Virus record (IMG/VR): IMGVR_UViG_3300024346_000162
Span: 1 to 41,715 of that record
Length of the DNA: 41,715 nucleotides
From: a virus
Reading direction: 5' to 3' (one strand)
Part shown: in pieces, positions 1 through 7,439 of the stretch
Layout: the number at the start of each line of letters is the position of its first letter
How positions within the stretch are numbered: the first letter of the stretch is position 1
The notes under the pieces: model-generated
What the model was told of the DNA's origin: nothing
The model's database searches: none
The model's input: the letters and a program-made list of their open reading frames with translations, nothing else
Program-made: the position numbers and the translations under genes

Positions 1-3
1 TCC

Positions 4-1131
4 TTAGATGGTATCTTCATTGTCGATGGGAGCGGCTTCGATCGGAGTGTCATCGTCAACCTTGTCGAACAAGTCGGCAAAGGCGACGCGAGTAACTTCG
101 TCGAACCGGTTGATGCAGAGCTCTACGGCTTTCTTCTTGTCCTTGAAGATCGAGAAGGCTCGTACGATGTGAACCAACCGCCGAGTCGTGATGGTCTCGT
201 CCACACCGCCATCAGCGAAGGTACGACGGATGGCGTCGGCCCACTTGACCAAGGTGTCGCAGAAGACCTCGTCGATGCAACCATAGGAGGTCATCAGGTT
301 CATGACGATCTTCTTCTCAGCAGCCGGGGTTGGGTACTCCTGGTTGAAGGTGACGGCGAATCGCTCGAGGAAGGCCTCGTTCAAGATGTTGGTGCCGATG
401 TAACGACCATCATCTGAACCTTTACCCTTGGTGTTCGCGGTAGCGAAGATCGTAAAGCCGGGCGCGGGATAGATCATCTCGTTCTTGAGCTTGAAGTAGT
501 AGGGCTTACCCTCAAGGATGGGCTGGAGGCAGAGCAATGTATTGGCACCACCAGCGTCGATCTCGTCAAGCAGCAGGGCGATACCGGCTCGCATCGCGAT
601 CAACACCGGACCCTCTACGATCACGACGTTTCCATCGATGAGCGTCTTAGACCCGATGAGCTGGTCCTCGTCAGTCATCATGTTGAGGTTGACTCGGATC
701 AAGGGACGCTTGTTCTTGGCAAAGATCTGTTCCACCATCGTGGACTTCCCGTTTCCAGTTGGTCCCGAGATGTAAGAGGGATAGAACTGCAGAGACTTCA
801 CGATGACTTCTACGTCCTTGTGGTTGCCAAAGGGCACGTAGTTGGAGTCAACTCGTGGCACCAGTGAGGAGTCGATGGGAGTGTGTTCGATGACTGGTGC
901 TGGAGCTAGTGTAGGCCGCTGTGCCCTGGGTTGGATCGCGTGGACTTGAGCCGTCATGTCGATCGCGTAGACACCACGCGAGATGCGTGACTGAGGATTG
1001 CTCAGCCAGCTTGGGTACTTTGTGGTACCCAGTATCTGCATGACCTCGGTAACCTGTGCTCGAGTGCACTGGTTGCTCGTGATGGTGTCAGGGAACCGCG
1101 CGTAGAGCGCGTCAATGAAAGTTTGTTGCAT
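4..1131 (-). CDS. MoxR/CobS-type AAA+ ATPase
   Basis: The 375-residue protein has Walker A GPTGNGKST (residues 123-131), Walker B LLLDEID (186-192), sensor TAN (231-233) and an arginine-finger-like ERF (256-258). This is the layout of the MoxR/CobS AAA+ group, which works as hexameric rings with VWA partner proteins. Residues 1-60 look like a small helical, possibly winged-helix, domain. The open frame reaches 1167, but that ATG lies inside the TATAAT box of a promoter. The ATG at 1131 follows an AAGGA Shine-Dalgarno about 10 bases upstream, so it is taken as the start. T4-like cyanophages carry a related gene called cobS (cobaltochelatase subunit). Here the nearby VWA-metallopeptidase gene suggests a MoxR-VWA remodelling machine equally well. 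The AAA+ call is firm; the substrate is unknown. Confidence 0.85.
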   Translation of the reverse strand: MQQTFIDALYARFPDTITSNQCTRAQVTEVMQILGTTKYPSWLSNPQSRISRGVYAIDMTAQVHAIQPRAQRPTLAPAPVIEHTPIDSSLVPRVDSNYVPFGNHKDVEVIVKSLQFYPSYISGPTGNGKSTMVEQIFAKNKRPLIRVNLNMMTDEDQLIGSKTLIDGNVVIVEGPVLIAMRAGIALLLDEIDAGGANTLLCLQPILEGKPYYFKLKNEMIYPAPGFTIFATANTKGKGSDDGRYIGTNILNEAFLERFAVTFNQEYPTPAAEKKIVMNLMTSYGCIDEVFCDTLVKWADAIRRTFADGGVDETITTRRLVHIVRAFSIFKDKKKAVELCINRFDEVTRVAFADLFDKVDDDTPIEAAPIDNEDTI

Positions 1132-1165
1132 GATAACCAAGTTTCCTTGTTGATTTGATAAAACC

Positions 1166-1194
1166 ATTATACCCAGATCTGGAATTACTGTACA
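1166..1194 (-). promoter_or_regulatory. Promoter TGTACA-N17-TATAAT for the AAA+ gene
   Basis: On the minus strand a TGTACA -35 box (1194-1189) and a TATAAT -10 box (1171-1166) are separated by exactly 17 bases. Transcription would start near 1159 and run into the AAA+ gene at 1131. The same architecture recurs upstream of the 57-residue gene, gp55 and uvsY. Confidence 0.75.
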
Positions 1195-1198
1195 CAGG

Positions 1199-1300
1199 CT
1201 ATGCTAGTAGTTGACTAAAACGGTCAACTACTTCAAGTGCACCAGGTGTCATGGAGGCCTGAAAAGTGGGGATCCACCCACTTCTGGTGATTCTATGCAT
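1199..1300 (-). CDS. Possible 33-residue protein between VWA and AAA+ genes
   Basis: A short frame starts at ATG 1300 and ends at TAG 1199-1201. It has an AGGAAGG Shine-Dalgarno 7 bases upstream, better than many genes here. The product begins MHRITRSGWIPT and ends FSQLLA, with no recognisable domain. A longer version from ATG 1336 (45 residues) has no clear ribosome site. It fills most of the otherwise empty gap 1132-1343. However, its 3' end is encoded by the hairpin and runs up to the promoter of the next gene, so coding by chance is possible. Confidence 0.35.
   Translation of the reverse strand: MHRITRSGWIPTFQASMTPGALEVVDRFSQLLA
1206..1232 (-). terminator. Stem-loop upstream of the AAA+ promoter
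   Basis: AGTAGTTGAC (1206-1215) and GTCAACTACT (1223-1232) form a perfect 10-bp stem with a 7-base loop. On the minus strand no U-tract follows, so it is not a classical intrinsic terminator. It could be an operator, a processing site or a weak terminator for the VWA transcript. Confidence 0.45.
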
Positions 1301-1343
1301 TCTAGCACCTTCCTGCATTCTAAGTTGTTGATTCATATGGCTT

Positions 1344-3530
1344 TTAAGCCACTTGGGCAATGAACTTGCTTAGGACGACCCGTGAGGAGATTCCTGCGTT
1401 CATGGCAGCAGTAAAGTTCTTAGCGATCTGTCTAGAGTTCATCTTGGAGGTAGCCACGACATCCGTGGACTTGAGCTTGACGTTGCTGGACAGGATATAC
1501 ATCTCGTCAACCCCCGGCATGTTGTCGATAGCCACACATGAAGTCTTACGCATCGTCGACACGATCTCTTCGGCATTGATCTGCCTGAAGAGTGGCGAAT
1601 CAGGATCAAAGTTGTCACGAATAAACATCTTAATGTCACGTATCGTAGGCGTCGTGATGAAGAACCGGATGTTCGTGGTGTTGTACTGATCTTTGATGAC
1701 CGACATCAATGTACCAGTCTGGAGCCGACCATTATTTTCAAGGTCATATTGCTTCTTAGTCACTGTGTCGATAAGATAGGACTTTTGTCTACGCCTAACA
1801 CCTTGGAATCCGTAACCCTCCCAGATTGGGCCGTTCTTAACAGGATTACTCTGGTTGCAGATCGTGCCACCATTGCCATCTGTAAGTACGATCAAGGAGT
1901 TCTTCTCGGTCTGATTGGCCATGATGAACTTACCCATGTAGGTAGTCAGAAATATTAATGCTTCGTTCAAGGGTGTACCATTGAGAAGGTACTTGTCAAT
2001 ACAGTACTGAGGTTGACTCAACAGCGAAGACATCATCGTATTGAACTCAACTGAGGACATCTTGTTCGAGAAGAGTTCAAGCATCGATAACTTGTAGTCA
2101 CACCCTATGCCAGTGACGTTCTCAGTCTTGTTCTCAATCATTTCTTGGTAGGTCTTACCCTCATGTTGATACCCATCTGAGAAGGCAAACACTTGGTAGG
2201 GGATGTTGGTACGATGACAGAACATCGCAAGGTTGATGACCTGTTCTACTGTCTCTTGGATGCAATTGGTCATAGAACCCGACCAGTCAAGGAGGAACAC
2301 CATGCCGTGTTTCTGTCCGTCCATGACTTGCATGACCTGCTTGAAGAGGTCATCTTTCAATTTGTAGGCATAGAGCTTACGCGAGTCGAGTTGACCGAGC
2401 TTTGCAACCTTAGAGCGCTTGTAGGCCGTAGCCGACTTACGCATCTCAAATTCCTTGATTAGGTAACCAACGATCCGGTTTGAAGACGACTTGAACGCCT
2501 TGATCCTATCACCGTTCCACTCGATGCGTTCATCCAACGCTTCAGAGCGCCTGAAGTCTTTTAGGATCTGAGTGTAGGGGACTATCACGTCTGAACCACT
2601 CGTCAAGTTGAACCGCGGTTCGTAGTACTTGATGATCAGGTTCTCGTCAGCACGCAGTTCAAGCTTGTCATCAAAGCTACGCATCGTGGTAGGCTCGTCA
2701 AGCTCAGGCTTTTCTTCTTCTTGCAACTCAGGCTTATCGCTACCCTTGGTACCATTACTAGGTATGTTGAAGGGCTTGCTATCTTCGCCCTCTTCTTCAT
2801 CGTCCTCTTCAGACTCGGCCGGCTCAGAACCTTGATCGCCTTCTTCATCGCAGTCTTCGTCTTCTTCGAAGGTGTCACCATCTTCTTCAGACTCTTCGCC
2901 GGATTCTTCACCTGATTCTTCTTCGGCTAGCTTCTCTAGTGCCTTCTCCTTAGCCTCCTCTTCTTCCTTCTGCTTTTGCAGACTGTAGGTGTAGATTTCT
3001 TCGGCTAGAGCGATGACCTCTTCAACCGTCTCAGTGCGATCCACACGACGAAGCATGTTGGTCTCAACGTCGTTGAACTTAACACCACAGTTGAACCCCA
3101 CCTTGTAGTAGAGGTTGATGCGGTCGATCAACTGGAACTCATTGACGTCAGCGCCGCGAACACCAAAGAAGTCACGTTCATTGACGCTTTTGTAACCAGC
3201 CGCGAAGAACTTACGCGAACCAGGATACCGGACCTTCATCTTACGCTCGATGCGGACGTCTTCAAGGACGTTGGCGTAGGACTTGAGGTGGCGACGACCC
3301 TTCTCAAAGACATTGCTGTACTCGTCGTAGCCAGTGAATAGGGCATGTCCCACTTCGTGAAGAAGAAGCATTTCCTCCTCAGCATCCAACATGTCCTGCC
3401 ATCTGGGCAGCATCAGCGTACGGTTCTTGATGTCAAAGGACGCGGTCTTAACGTTCGACCGGATCACGTTGATGTTCTCGGTCGCCAAGAGGCGAGCCGA
3501 CTGGTCTCGTGTTTGTGTTGTGCTTGTCAT
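1344..3530 (-). CDS. Metallopeptidase-like / VWA-domain protein with acidic linker (CobT-like)
   Basis: The 728-residue protein has three parts. Residues 1-185 hold a zincin-like motif HEVGH (58-62) followed by NVLEDVRIE (87-95), which could give the third metal ligand. Residues about 188-282 are an extreme Glu/Asp/Ser linker. Residues about 408 to the end form a VWA domain with a complete MIDAS: DWSGS (415-419), then TPLNEAL and LTDGNGG. This matches DUF2201/CobT-like partners of MoxR/CobS AAA+ ATPases. The frame stays open to 3590. ATG 3530 is chosen because it sits one base after the stop of the 57-residue gene (TAACATG). The neighbours suggest it is the adaptor, and perhaps protease, of the AAA+ ring encoded next. 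The substrate is unknown. Confidence 0.8.
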   Translation of the reverse strand: MTSTTQTRDQSARLLATENINVIRSNVKTASFDIKNRTLMLPRWQDMLDAEEEMLLLHEVGHALFTGYDEYSNVFEKGRRHLKSYANVLEDVRIERKMKVRYPGSRKFFAAGYKSVNERDFFGVRGADVNEFQLIDRINLYYKVGFNCGVKFNDVETNMLRRVDRTETVEEVIALAEEIYTYSLQKQKEEEEAKEKALEKLAEEESGEESGEESEEDGDTFEEDEDCDEEGDQGSEPAESEEDDEEEGEDSKPFNIPSNGTKGSDKPELQEEEKPELDEPTTMRSFDDKLELRADENLIIKYYEPRFNLTSGSDVIVPYTQILKDFRRSEALDERIEWNGDRIKAFKSSSNRIVGYLIKEFEMRKSATAYKRSKVAKLGQLDSRKLYAYKLKDDLFKQVMQVMDGQKHGMVFLLDWSGSMTNCIQETVEQVINLAMFCHRTNIPYQVFAFSDGYQHEGKTYQEMIENKTENVTGIGCDYKLSMLELFSNKMSSVEFNTMMSSLLSQPQYCIDKYLLNGTPLNEALIFLTTYMGKFIMANQTEKNSLIVLTDGNGGTICNQSNPVKNGPIWEGYGFQGVRRRQKSYLIDTVTKKQYDLENNGRLQTGTLMSVIKDQYNTTNIRFFITTPTIRDIKMFIRDNFDPDSPLFRQINAEEIVSTMRKTSCVAIDNMPGVDEMYILSSNVKLKSTDVVATSKMNSRQIAKNFTAAMNAGISSRVVLSKFIAQVA

Positions 3531-3531
3531 G

Positions 3532-3705
3532 TTACTCAAAGAAGAGTTCAAAGAGGCGGGTCTCGGTGACACCGATGAAGGCCGCTTCACGAACAGCCAT
3601 GTCGCGCAGGAGTCGAGCTTTGTCTGCTGCCATGGCCGTGGGACGTCCCTCCATCAGGGTACGTGCTTGGCACAGGAGGGAGAATGCGGGGGCGAGAGCT
3701 GACAT
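3532..3705 (-). CDS. 57-residue protein heading the VWA unit
   Basis: The frame starts at ATG 3705, about 24 bases after the inferred transcription start of the second cassette promoter, and ends in TAA one base before the VWA ATG. The product begins MSALAPAFSLLCQARTL and ends TRLFELFFE. It is predicted mostly helical and amphipathic, with no signal or family that I recognise. The ribosome site (AAGAAAG) is weak. Tight coupling to the VWA gene and first position behind a dedicated promoter argue that it is real and works with the VWA/AAA+ pair. Confidence 0.65.
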   Translation of the reverse strand: MSALAPAFSLLCQARTLMEGRPTAMAADKARLLRDMAVREAAFIGVTETRLFELFFE

Positions 3706-3735
3706 TTCGTGTTGCTTTCTTGATTTGATAGAACC

Positions 3736-3764
3736 ATTATACCCAGATCACGAATTGTTGTACA
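3736..3764 (-). promoter_or_regulatory. Promoter TGTACA-N17-TATAAT for the 57-residue/VWA unit
   Basis: On the minus strand TGTACA (3764-3759) and TATAAT (3741-3736) are 17 bases apart. The first ATG downstream is at 3705. Confidence 0.75.
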
Positions 3765-3775
3765 CAGGCTATGCT

Positions 3776-3802
3776 AGTAGTTGACCATTCTTGTCAACTA
3801 CT
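3776..3802 (-). terminator. Stem-loop after gp46
   Basis: The stem (AGTAGTTGAC / GTCAACTACT) is identical to the one at 1206-1232, but the 7-base loop is quite different. This indicates selection on the stem. It lies 5 bases past the gp46 stop, so it may end or process the gp47-gp46 transcript. No U-tract follows. Confidence 0.45.
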
Positions 3803-3807
3803 CTTCG

Positions 3808-5523
3808 CTACACGATGGTGGAGAAGTCGTTCTTCTTCTCAAAGCGGATGGTCTGCCCAAATTTATCCACTAATTGATCACCCTTATGCGATATTACGAA
3901 GATATTAGAATTCTCAGATACTGAATTCATAATATTTAAGAAACAGTCTGTGCCATTATTATCTAAACTAGAATCAAATATCTCGTCTAGTATCAGGAGG
4001 TTAGTATTAACTGAATTCTTCATCTTAGCTATCTGTCTCCAGGTAAACAGTATGGCTAGGTCGATCTTCATCTTCTCACCTTCCGAGAAGCTAGCATAGG
4101 TGAACTCGTCGCGGAAGCGGGATTTAATGACCTCGTTGAAGGATTCGTCGAGCTCAAAGTGGACATAGAAGTCCATCGAGGTAAGGTACCCATTGATCAG
4201 TTTGTTCATCACGGGGAGGTATTCCTTGATGATCGCTGTCTTAATACCTGTGTCTTTGAGGAGAATAGCCGACACGTCTTGAATGACACGAACAGTAGAT
4301 ACCTCGTTTCGCTTGTCGATGAGCTTGAGTGCTTCATCTGCAGCTTCCTTGAGTTTAATCTTTTCAAGGTTGATGTCACCATTGTCGAGCTTAGCGTCAT
4401 CGATCTGCTTGAGTAACTTCTTGTTCTGAGTCGTCAACAACTTAGCTTGACTATTTATGACAGCACATCGATTCACCAGCGTTAACATCTCTTTGTTTGC
4501 AACGTCTATTACATCCTGTCGTTCCTGAAGACTAATTAACGCGGTCTCTAGCATTGCAATGTTAACCGCGTTCTCCTGCTTATCAAGTTCTACAGTAGAC
4601 ACTACAGTTGCTTTATGTTCATCGTTTATACTTTGCATACAAGATGGACAGTGCACATAGTCCTTGAAGAACGTCAGTGTCTTGTTTAGTTGATCATCCT
4701 TTGCTGATAGCTTTGACTTGAGTCGATTTGCCTTCACACTGTCAACCTTGACAGTGTCAGCCCCTATAGTGGCCTGCAGTAATTCTGATACCTTGTTGTT
4801 TAACTCAAGCAACTCTTCATATGCTTTAGCGTTCTCAACCTCATTCTCCGCGATCTGTAGTCGTATAGTGTCAACTTGTTCCTGCTTAAAGGACACCATC
4901 GTACTAATGAGTTTCTTCTGTGCTGATACTGAAGACTTCGCCACTTCAATCAACGAGTCTATCGAGGTTAGTTCTGATTTAGATTCTGAGATGCGTTCTT
5001 TAAGAATGCCATTCATTGTTGAGAACACACCAATGTCAAGAATGTCCTCAATGACTTCACGGCGTTGCCACACTGGGAGTTGCATGAAGGGCACAAAGGA
5101 TGCAGAACCAAGGATCACTACTTGTGTAAAGGTCTTGTAGTTCAACCTTAAGATCTGTTGTTCAAGAACTTTTTGATAGTCCTTAGACGCAGCGTCTTGG
5201 TTGATCATCTCGCCGCTACAATATATCTCAAACACTGTAGGTTTGATGCCTCGTATCACTTTATACTGAGTAGTACCTATCTCAAACTCTATGGTGACTA
5301 GACAGTTCTTTTGATTGATAGAGTTGATGAGTTGTGGTTTATTAACTGATCTAAATGCTTTACCAAACAAGGCAAAGGTCAAGGCATCCAACATTGTTGA
5401 CTTACCCTCTCCATTACTACCTACAATCAAAGTACTCGCAGAAGTGTTAAGCGTGATCTTGTTAGAAACATTACCCGTAGAGAGGAAGTTCTGCCACTCT
5501 AGAGTCTTAAAGATTATGCTCAT
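3808..5523 (-). CDS. 46: Recombination endonuclease subunit gp46 (Rad50/SbcC-like)
   Basis: The 571-residue protein (T4 gp46 is about 560) is an SMC-type ATPase that pairs with gp47 to resect DNA ends for recombination-dependent replication. It has Walker A GSNGEGKST (35-43) and a long coiled coil interrupted by a zinc-hook CPSC (292-295). The C-terminal half carries signature SFSEGEK (478-484) and Walker B LLILDEIF (509-516), followed by a switch histidine in ISHKGD. The start codon overlaps the gp47 stop by one base (TAATG), giving a coupled 47-46 pair. Confidence 0.95.
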   Translation of the reverse strand: MSIIFKTLEWQNFLSTGNVSNKITLNTSASTLIVGSNGEGKSTMLDALTFALFGKAFRSVNKPQLINSINQKNCLVTIEFEIGTTQYKVIRGIKPTVFEIYCSGEMINQDAASKDYQKVLEQQILRLNYKTFTQVVILGSASFVPFMQLPVWQRREVIEDILDIGVFSTMNGILKERISESKSELTSIDSLIEVAKSSVSAQKKLISTMVSFKQEQVDTIRLQIAENEVENAKAYEELLELNNKVSELLQATIGADTVKVDSVKANRLKSKLSAKDDQLNKTLTFFKDYVHCPSCMQSINDEHKATVVSTVELDKQENAVNIAMLETALISLQERQDVIDVANKEMLTLVNRCAVINSQAKLLTTQNKKLLKQIDDAKLDNGDINLEKIKLKEAADEALKLIDKRNEVSTVRVIQDVSAILLKDTGIKTAIIKEYLPVMNKLINGYLTSMDFYVHFELDESFNEVIKSRFRDEFTYASFSEGEKMKIDLAILFTWRQIAKMKNSVNTNLLILDEIFDSSLDNNGTDCFLNIMNSVSENSNIFVISHKGDQLVDKFGQTIRFEKKNDFSTIV

Positions 5524-6572
5524 TAAACGACGTCCTTATTTAACGCCTCAAGGTATAGGGATTTCATAAAGTCTTTGATAACTTTTTTATCTACATCTGT
5601 ATGAATAGACTCAATGTAGTTCTCTAGTACACTACCTGTGTCCTCAAGATCAATGTTATTTTCTACCTGACCCTCATTAAATTCAGTGAAGTCTTCAATG
5701 ATCTTAACATCTAATGGATCTGATGAATACACCTTGTTGATGAACTGATCAAATTTGTATTGATTCGTCTTACTAATCACAACGACCTTAACATACTTAT
5801 CTTTGAATATAGTAGGATCAAAAGACTCAGATGTAGCATCAGAATATTCAATGCGCTCAAACAAGGTATAGGGATTGACAATGAACTCCAGTTCACGTGA
5901 CTCTAAGTCAAAGAGATGAAAACCACGAGGATCTTTGTAGTCATTCCATGTAAGCTCATAGGGATTGCCAAGGTAGTAGACATGACCATCGTCTGACTTA
6001 TGATGGTAGTGGCCTGAGAAGACCATGTCAAACTTTTGTAGTAGTGACTTTGACAAGCCCTCGTGTGACTGCATGCCACGATACATAGCAAAACCTGCAA
6101 CCTCAAGGTGACCCATACAGATCTTGGCGACACTGCCATTGATCTCTTCCATTGAGTCACTCATGTTATCAGCACATATCCAAGGGAGGAAACAGATAGG
6201 TACGCCATGAACATTGAAGGTCTCAGGCTTAGAGACTGCAATGATGTTGTCGTACTCTACTAGAGTCAACTGAGGACTATTGACTAAGTTGGTGTTTCTA
6301 TAGTATGCATCATGGTTGCCGGTAATCATTATAACATCAATGCCTGATGCATAGAGTTTATTGAAGAACATCTCTTTACTACGGTAGAGCGTATTGAGGT
6401 TAATAAACTTACGGCGATCAAAGGTGTCACCGAGTATGATGACCGTCGTGATGTTTTCTGACTTAAGCTTTGGAAAGAACACTGTGTTGTAGAACTTCTC
6501 ATAGTAGTCTAAACACTGTGCACTGTCACCCCTAGCACCGAAATGTTGGTCAGTTATCAGTGCCACCCTCAT
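5523..6572 (-). CDS. 47: Recombination endonuclease subunit gp47 (Mre11/SbcD-like)
   Basis: The 349-residue protein (T4 gp47 is about 339) is a calcineurin-like metallophosphoesterase. All metal-binding motifs are present: DQH (8-10), GDTFDRR (48-54), GNHD (85-88), GHLE (154-157) and GHYHH (187-191). It forms the nuclease core of the gp46/gp47 complex. The start ATG overlaps the stop of the preceding 51-residue gene (ATGA) and the end abuts gp46. Confidence 0.95.
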   Translation of the reverse strand: MRVALITDQHFGARGDSAQCLDYYEKFYNTVFFPKLKSENITTVIILGDTFDRRKFINLNTLYRSKEMFFNKLYASGIDVIMITGNHDAYYRNTNLVNSPQLTLVEYDNIIAVSKPETFNVHGVPICFLPWICADNMSDSMEEINGSVAKICMGHLEVAGFAMYRGMQSHEGLSKSLLQKFDMVFSGHYHHKSDDGHVYYLGNPYELTWNDYKDPRGFHLFDLESRELEFIVNPYTLFERIEYSDATSESFDPTIFKDKYVKVVVISKTNQYKFDQFINKVYSSDPLDVKIIEDFTEFNEGQVENNIDLEDTGSVLENYIESIHTDVDKKVIKDFMKSLYLEALNKDVV

Positions 6573-6724
6573 GGATTGCCCTTTGGTTCAAGTGATTGGA
6601 CGTAACCATACGCTTTGTAGAGGAACTCAATGAATCTATCGATCTCTACTTCATTGGTGTTTGGTAGTTCGCAGTATACTGATGCAGCTAGTGCCACCTT
6701 GTCGAGCCAGTCTTTATCACCCAT
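6569..6724 (-). CDS. 51-residue protein between gp55 and gp47
   Basis: The frame begins MGDKDWLDKVALAASVYCEL and ends EPKGNP. It overlaps the end of gp55 by 8 bases and the gp47 start by 4 (ATGA), so all three genes are coupled. The product is acidic and probably a short helical bundle. I do not recognise a family. Small genes at this position are common in T4-like phages, and the tight overlaps support coding. Confidence 0.7.
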   Translation of the reverse strand: MGDKDWLDKVALAASVYCELPNTNEVEIDRFIEFLYKAYGYVQSLEPKGNP

Positions 6725-7265
6725 GTTGTGTATCCTCATCGATGAATCCTTCGAGTGACTGCTTGGTGTTTACAGGAATTTTCTTTTCCTTCTTGGCACC
6801 GTAATTAGCGTCGAAGTTCTGGTTAGTTTGAATGAATGCTGCATAGGCATTACGAAAGTCAGTGTCGTCGTCATGTCCCTGCGTGTCAAAGCTGTCAAAG
6901 GGCATGTCTTGAATAAGACGACCACGGATGTATGACTGCTTCTTCTCTTTAGCGATTCGTCTAAGGAAGGCGAACCATATTACTTGAGTGAAGTAGGAGA
7001 AGGGGTTGGACGACTTAGCAGGATCAAAGCTATGCATACACTGCATACAGTTCTCAATTCCATCAAGAATCATGTCGTCTTTATAGGAGTATCCTGAGAA
7101 GTTGGGTCGGCGCGCCAGACGATTGGCGATATTGAGTATGCACTCTCCGATGTACTCAGGTATCCTAGGTGCTTCTGTGTCATTAGTCTTAGACGCGTCT
7201 AATCTTTGTCTATAGTCTATGACTGCTATTAAGAACTCAGCATTGTTTACGTAGTGTGTCGCCAT
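6717..7265 (-). CDS. 55: Late-transcription sigma factor gp55
   Basis: The 182-residue protein (T4 gp55 is 185) is the phage sigma factor that directs host RNA polymerase to late promoters. The middle part has the sigma region-2-like stretch around YKDDMILDGIENC, then FSYFTQVIWFAFLRR. The C-terminus has QSLEGFID, resembling the sliding-clamp-binding tail of T4 gp55 and gp33. The frame reaches 7322. ATG 7265 is chosen because it follows a GAGGAG ribosome site by 7 bases and lies downstream of the promoter at 7293-7322. The TATAAATA/GATAAATA boxes before the structural genes are the expected targets. Confidence 0.92.
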   Translation of the reverse strand: MATHYVNNAEFLIAVIDYRQRLDASKTNDTEAPRIPEYIGECILNIANRLARRPNFSGYSYKDDMILDGIENCMQCMHSFDPAKSSNPFSYFTQVIWFAFLRRIAKEKKQSYIRGRLIQDMPFDSFDTQGHDDDTDFRNAYAAFIQTNQNFDANYGAKKEKKIPVNTKQSLEGFIDEDTQHG

Positions 7266-7292
7266 ACATGGGCTCCTCGATGTGTTGGATCT

Positions 7293-7322
7293 ATTATACA
7301 ACAATCCAACCATCCTGTACAA
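7293..7322 (-). promoter_or_regulatory. Promoter TTGTACA-N17-TATAAT for gp55
   Basis: On the minus strand the -35 TTGTACA (7322-7316) and -10 TATAAT (7298-7293) are 17 bases apart. It would drive gp55, the 51-residue gene, gp47 and gp46. Confidence 0.75.
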
Positions 7323-7350
7323 TCTTGTACCTCAATATTAGATTGTACAG
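7315..7350. repeat. 11-bp inverted repeat joining two divergent -35 boxes
   Basis: CTGTACAATCT (7315-7325) and AGATTGTACAG (7340-7350) are perfect inverted copies separated by 14 bases. Each arm contains the -35 box of one of two back-to-back promoters. A further TTGTAC lies between them at 7325-7330. The symmetry suggests a binding site for a dimeric regulator or a shared activator. Confidence 0.7.
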
Positions 7351-7372
7351 ACTCTAGCAGTGATGGTATAAT
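7343..7372 (+). promoter_or_regulatory. Plus-strand promoter TTGTACA-N17-TATAAT
   Basis: TTGTACA (7343-7349) and TATAAT (7367-7372) are separated by exactly 17 bases, as in the minus-strand copies. Transcription would start near 7379 and run rightward. No plus-strand gene follows, so the product would be a small RNA or a transcript antisense to the 120-residue gene and uvsW. Confidence 0.6.
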
Positions 7373-7378
7373 GTATCT

Positions 7379-7430
7379 TCCGGTAACAAACAATATAATA
7401 AACCAGTCAATGGTACAACCCCGAAGGGGT
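7379..7430 (+). ncRNA. Possible short RNA from the divergent promoter
   Basis: From the expected start to the hairpin ACCCC-GAA-GGGGT (7418-7430) gives an RNA of about 50 bases. No U-tract follows the hairpin, so a longer antisense transcript is equally possible. A 17-codon frame beginning at the ATG near 7411 has no ribosome site. The hairpin could instead serve the minus-strand transcript ending at 7440. Confidence 0.3.
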
Positions 7431-7439
7431 AACAGAGTA

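Larger units (their letters stand above)
1151..1232 (-). repeat. 82-bp regulatory cassette, copy 1
   Basis: This segment matches 3721-3802 over its full 82 bases with no gap and roughly a dozen substitutions. Both promoter boxes and both arms of a hairpin are fully conserved. Differences cluster in the spacer and the hairpin loop. The two copies lie directly upstream of the AAA+ gene and of the 57-residue/VWA unit. Confidence 0.85.
3721..3802 (-). repeat. 82-bp regulatory cassette, copy 2
   Basis: This is the second copy of the cassette at 1151-1232, same length and ungapped. It begins 6 bases beyond the end of gp46 and runs to just upstream of the 57-residue gene. Confidence 0.85.

Noticed and set aside
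1132-1167. Upstream ATG at 1167 as start of the AAA+ gene
   Set aside because: That ATG is part of the TATAAT promoter box and would lie before the transcription start. ATG 1131 has a good ribosome site.
6328-6333. A TATAAT-like box on the minus strand inside gp47
   Set aside because: No TGTACA or TTGACA box lies 17 bases upstream and no gene starts nearby, so it is taken as chance.
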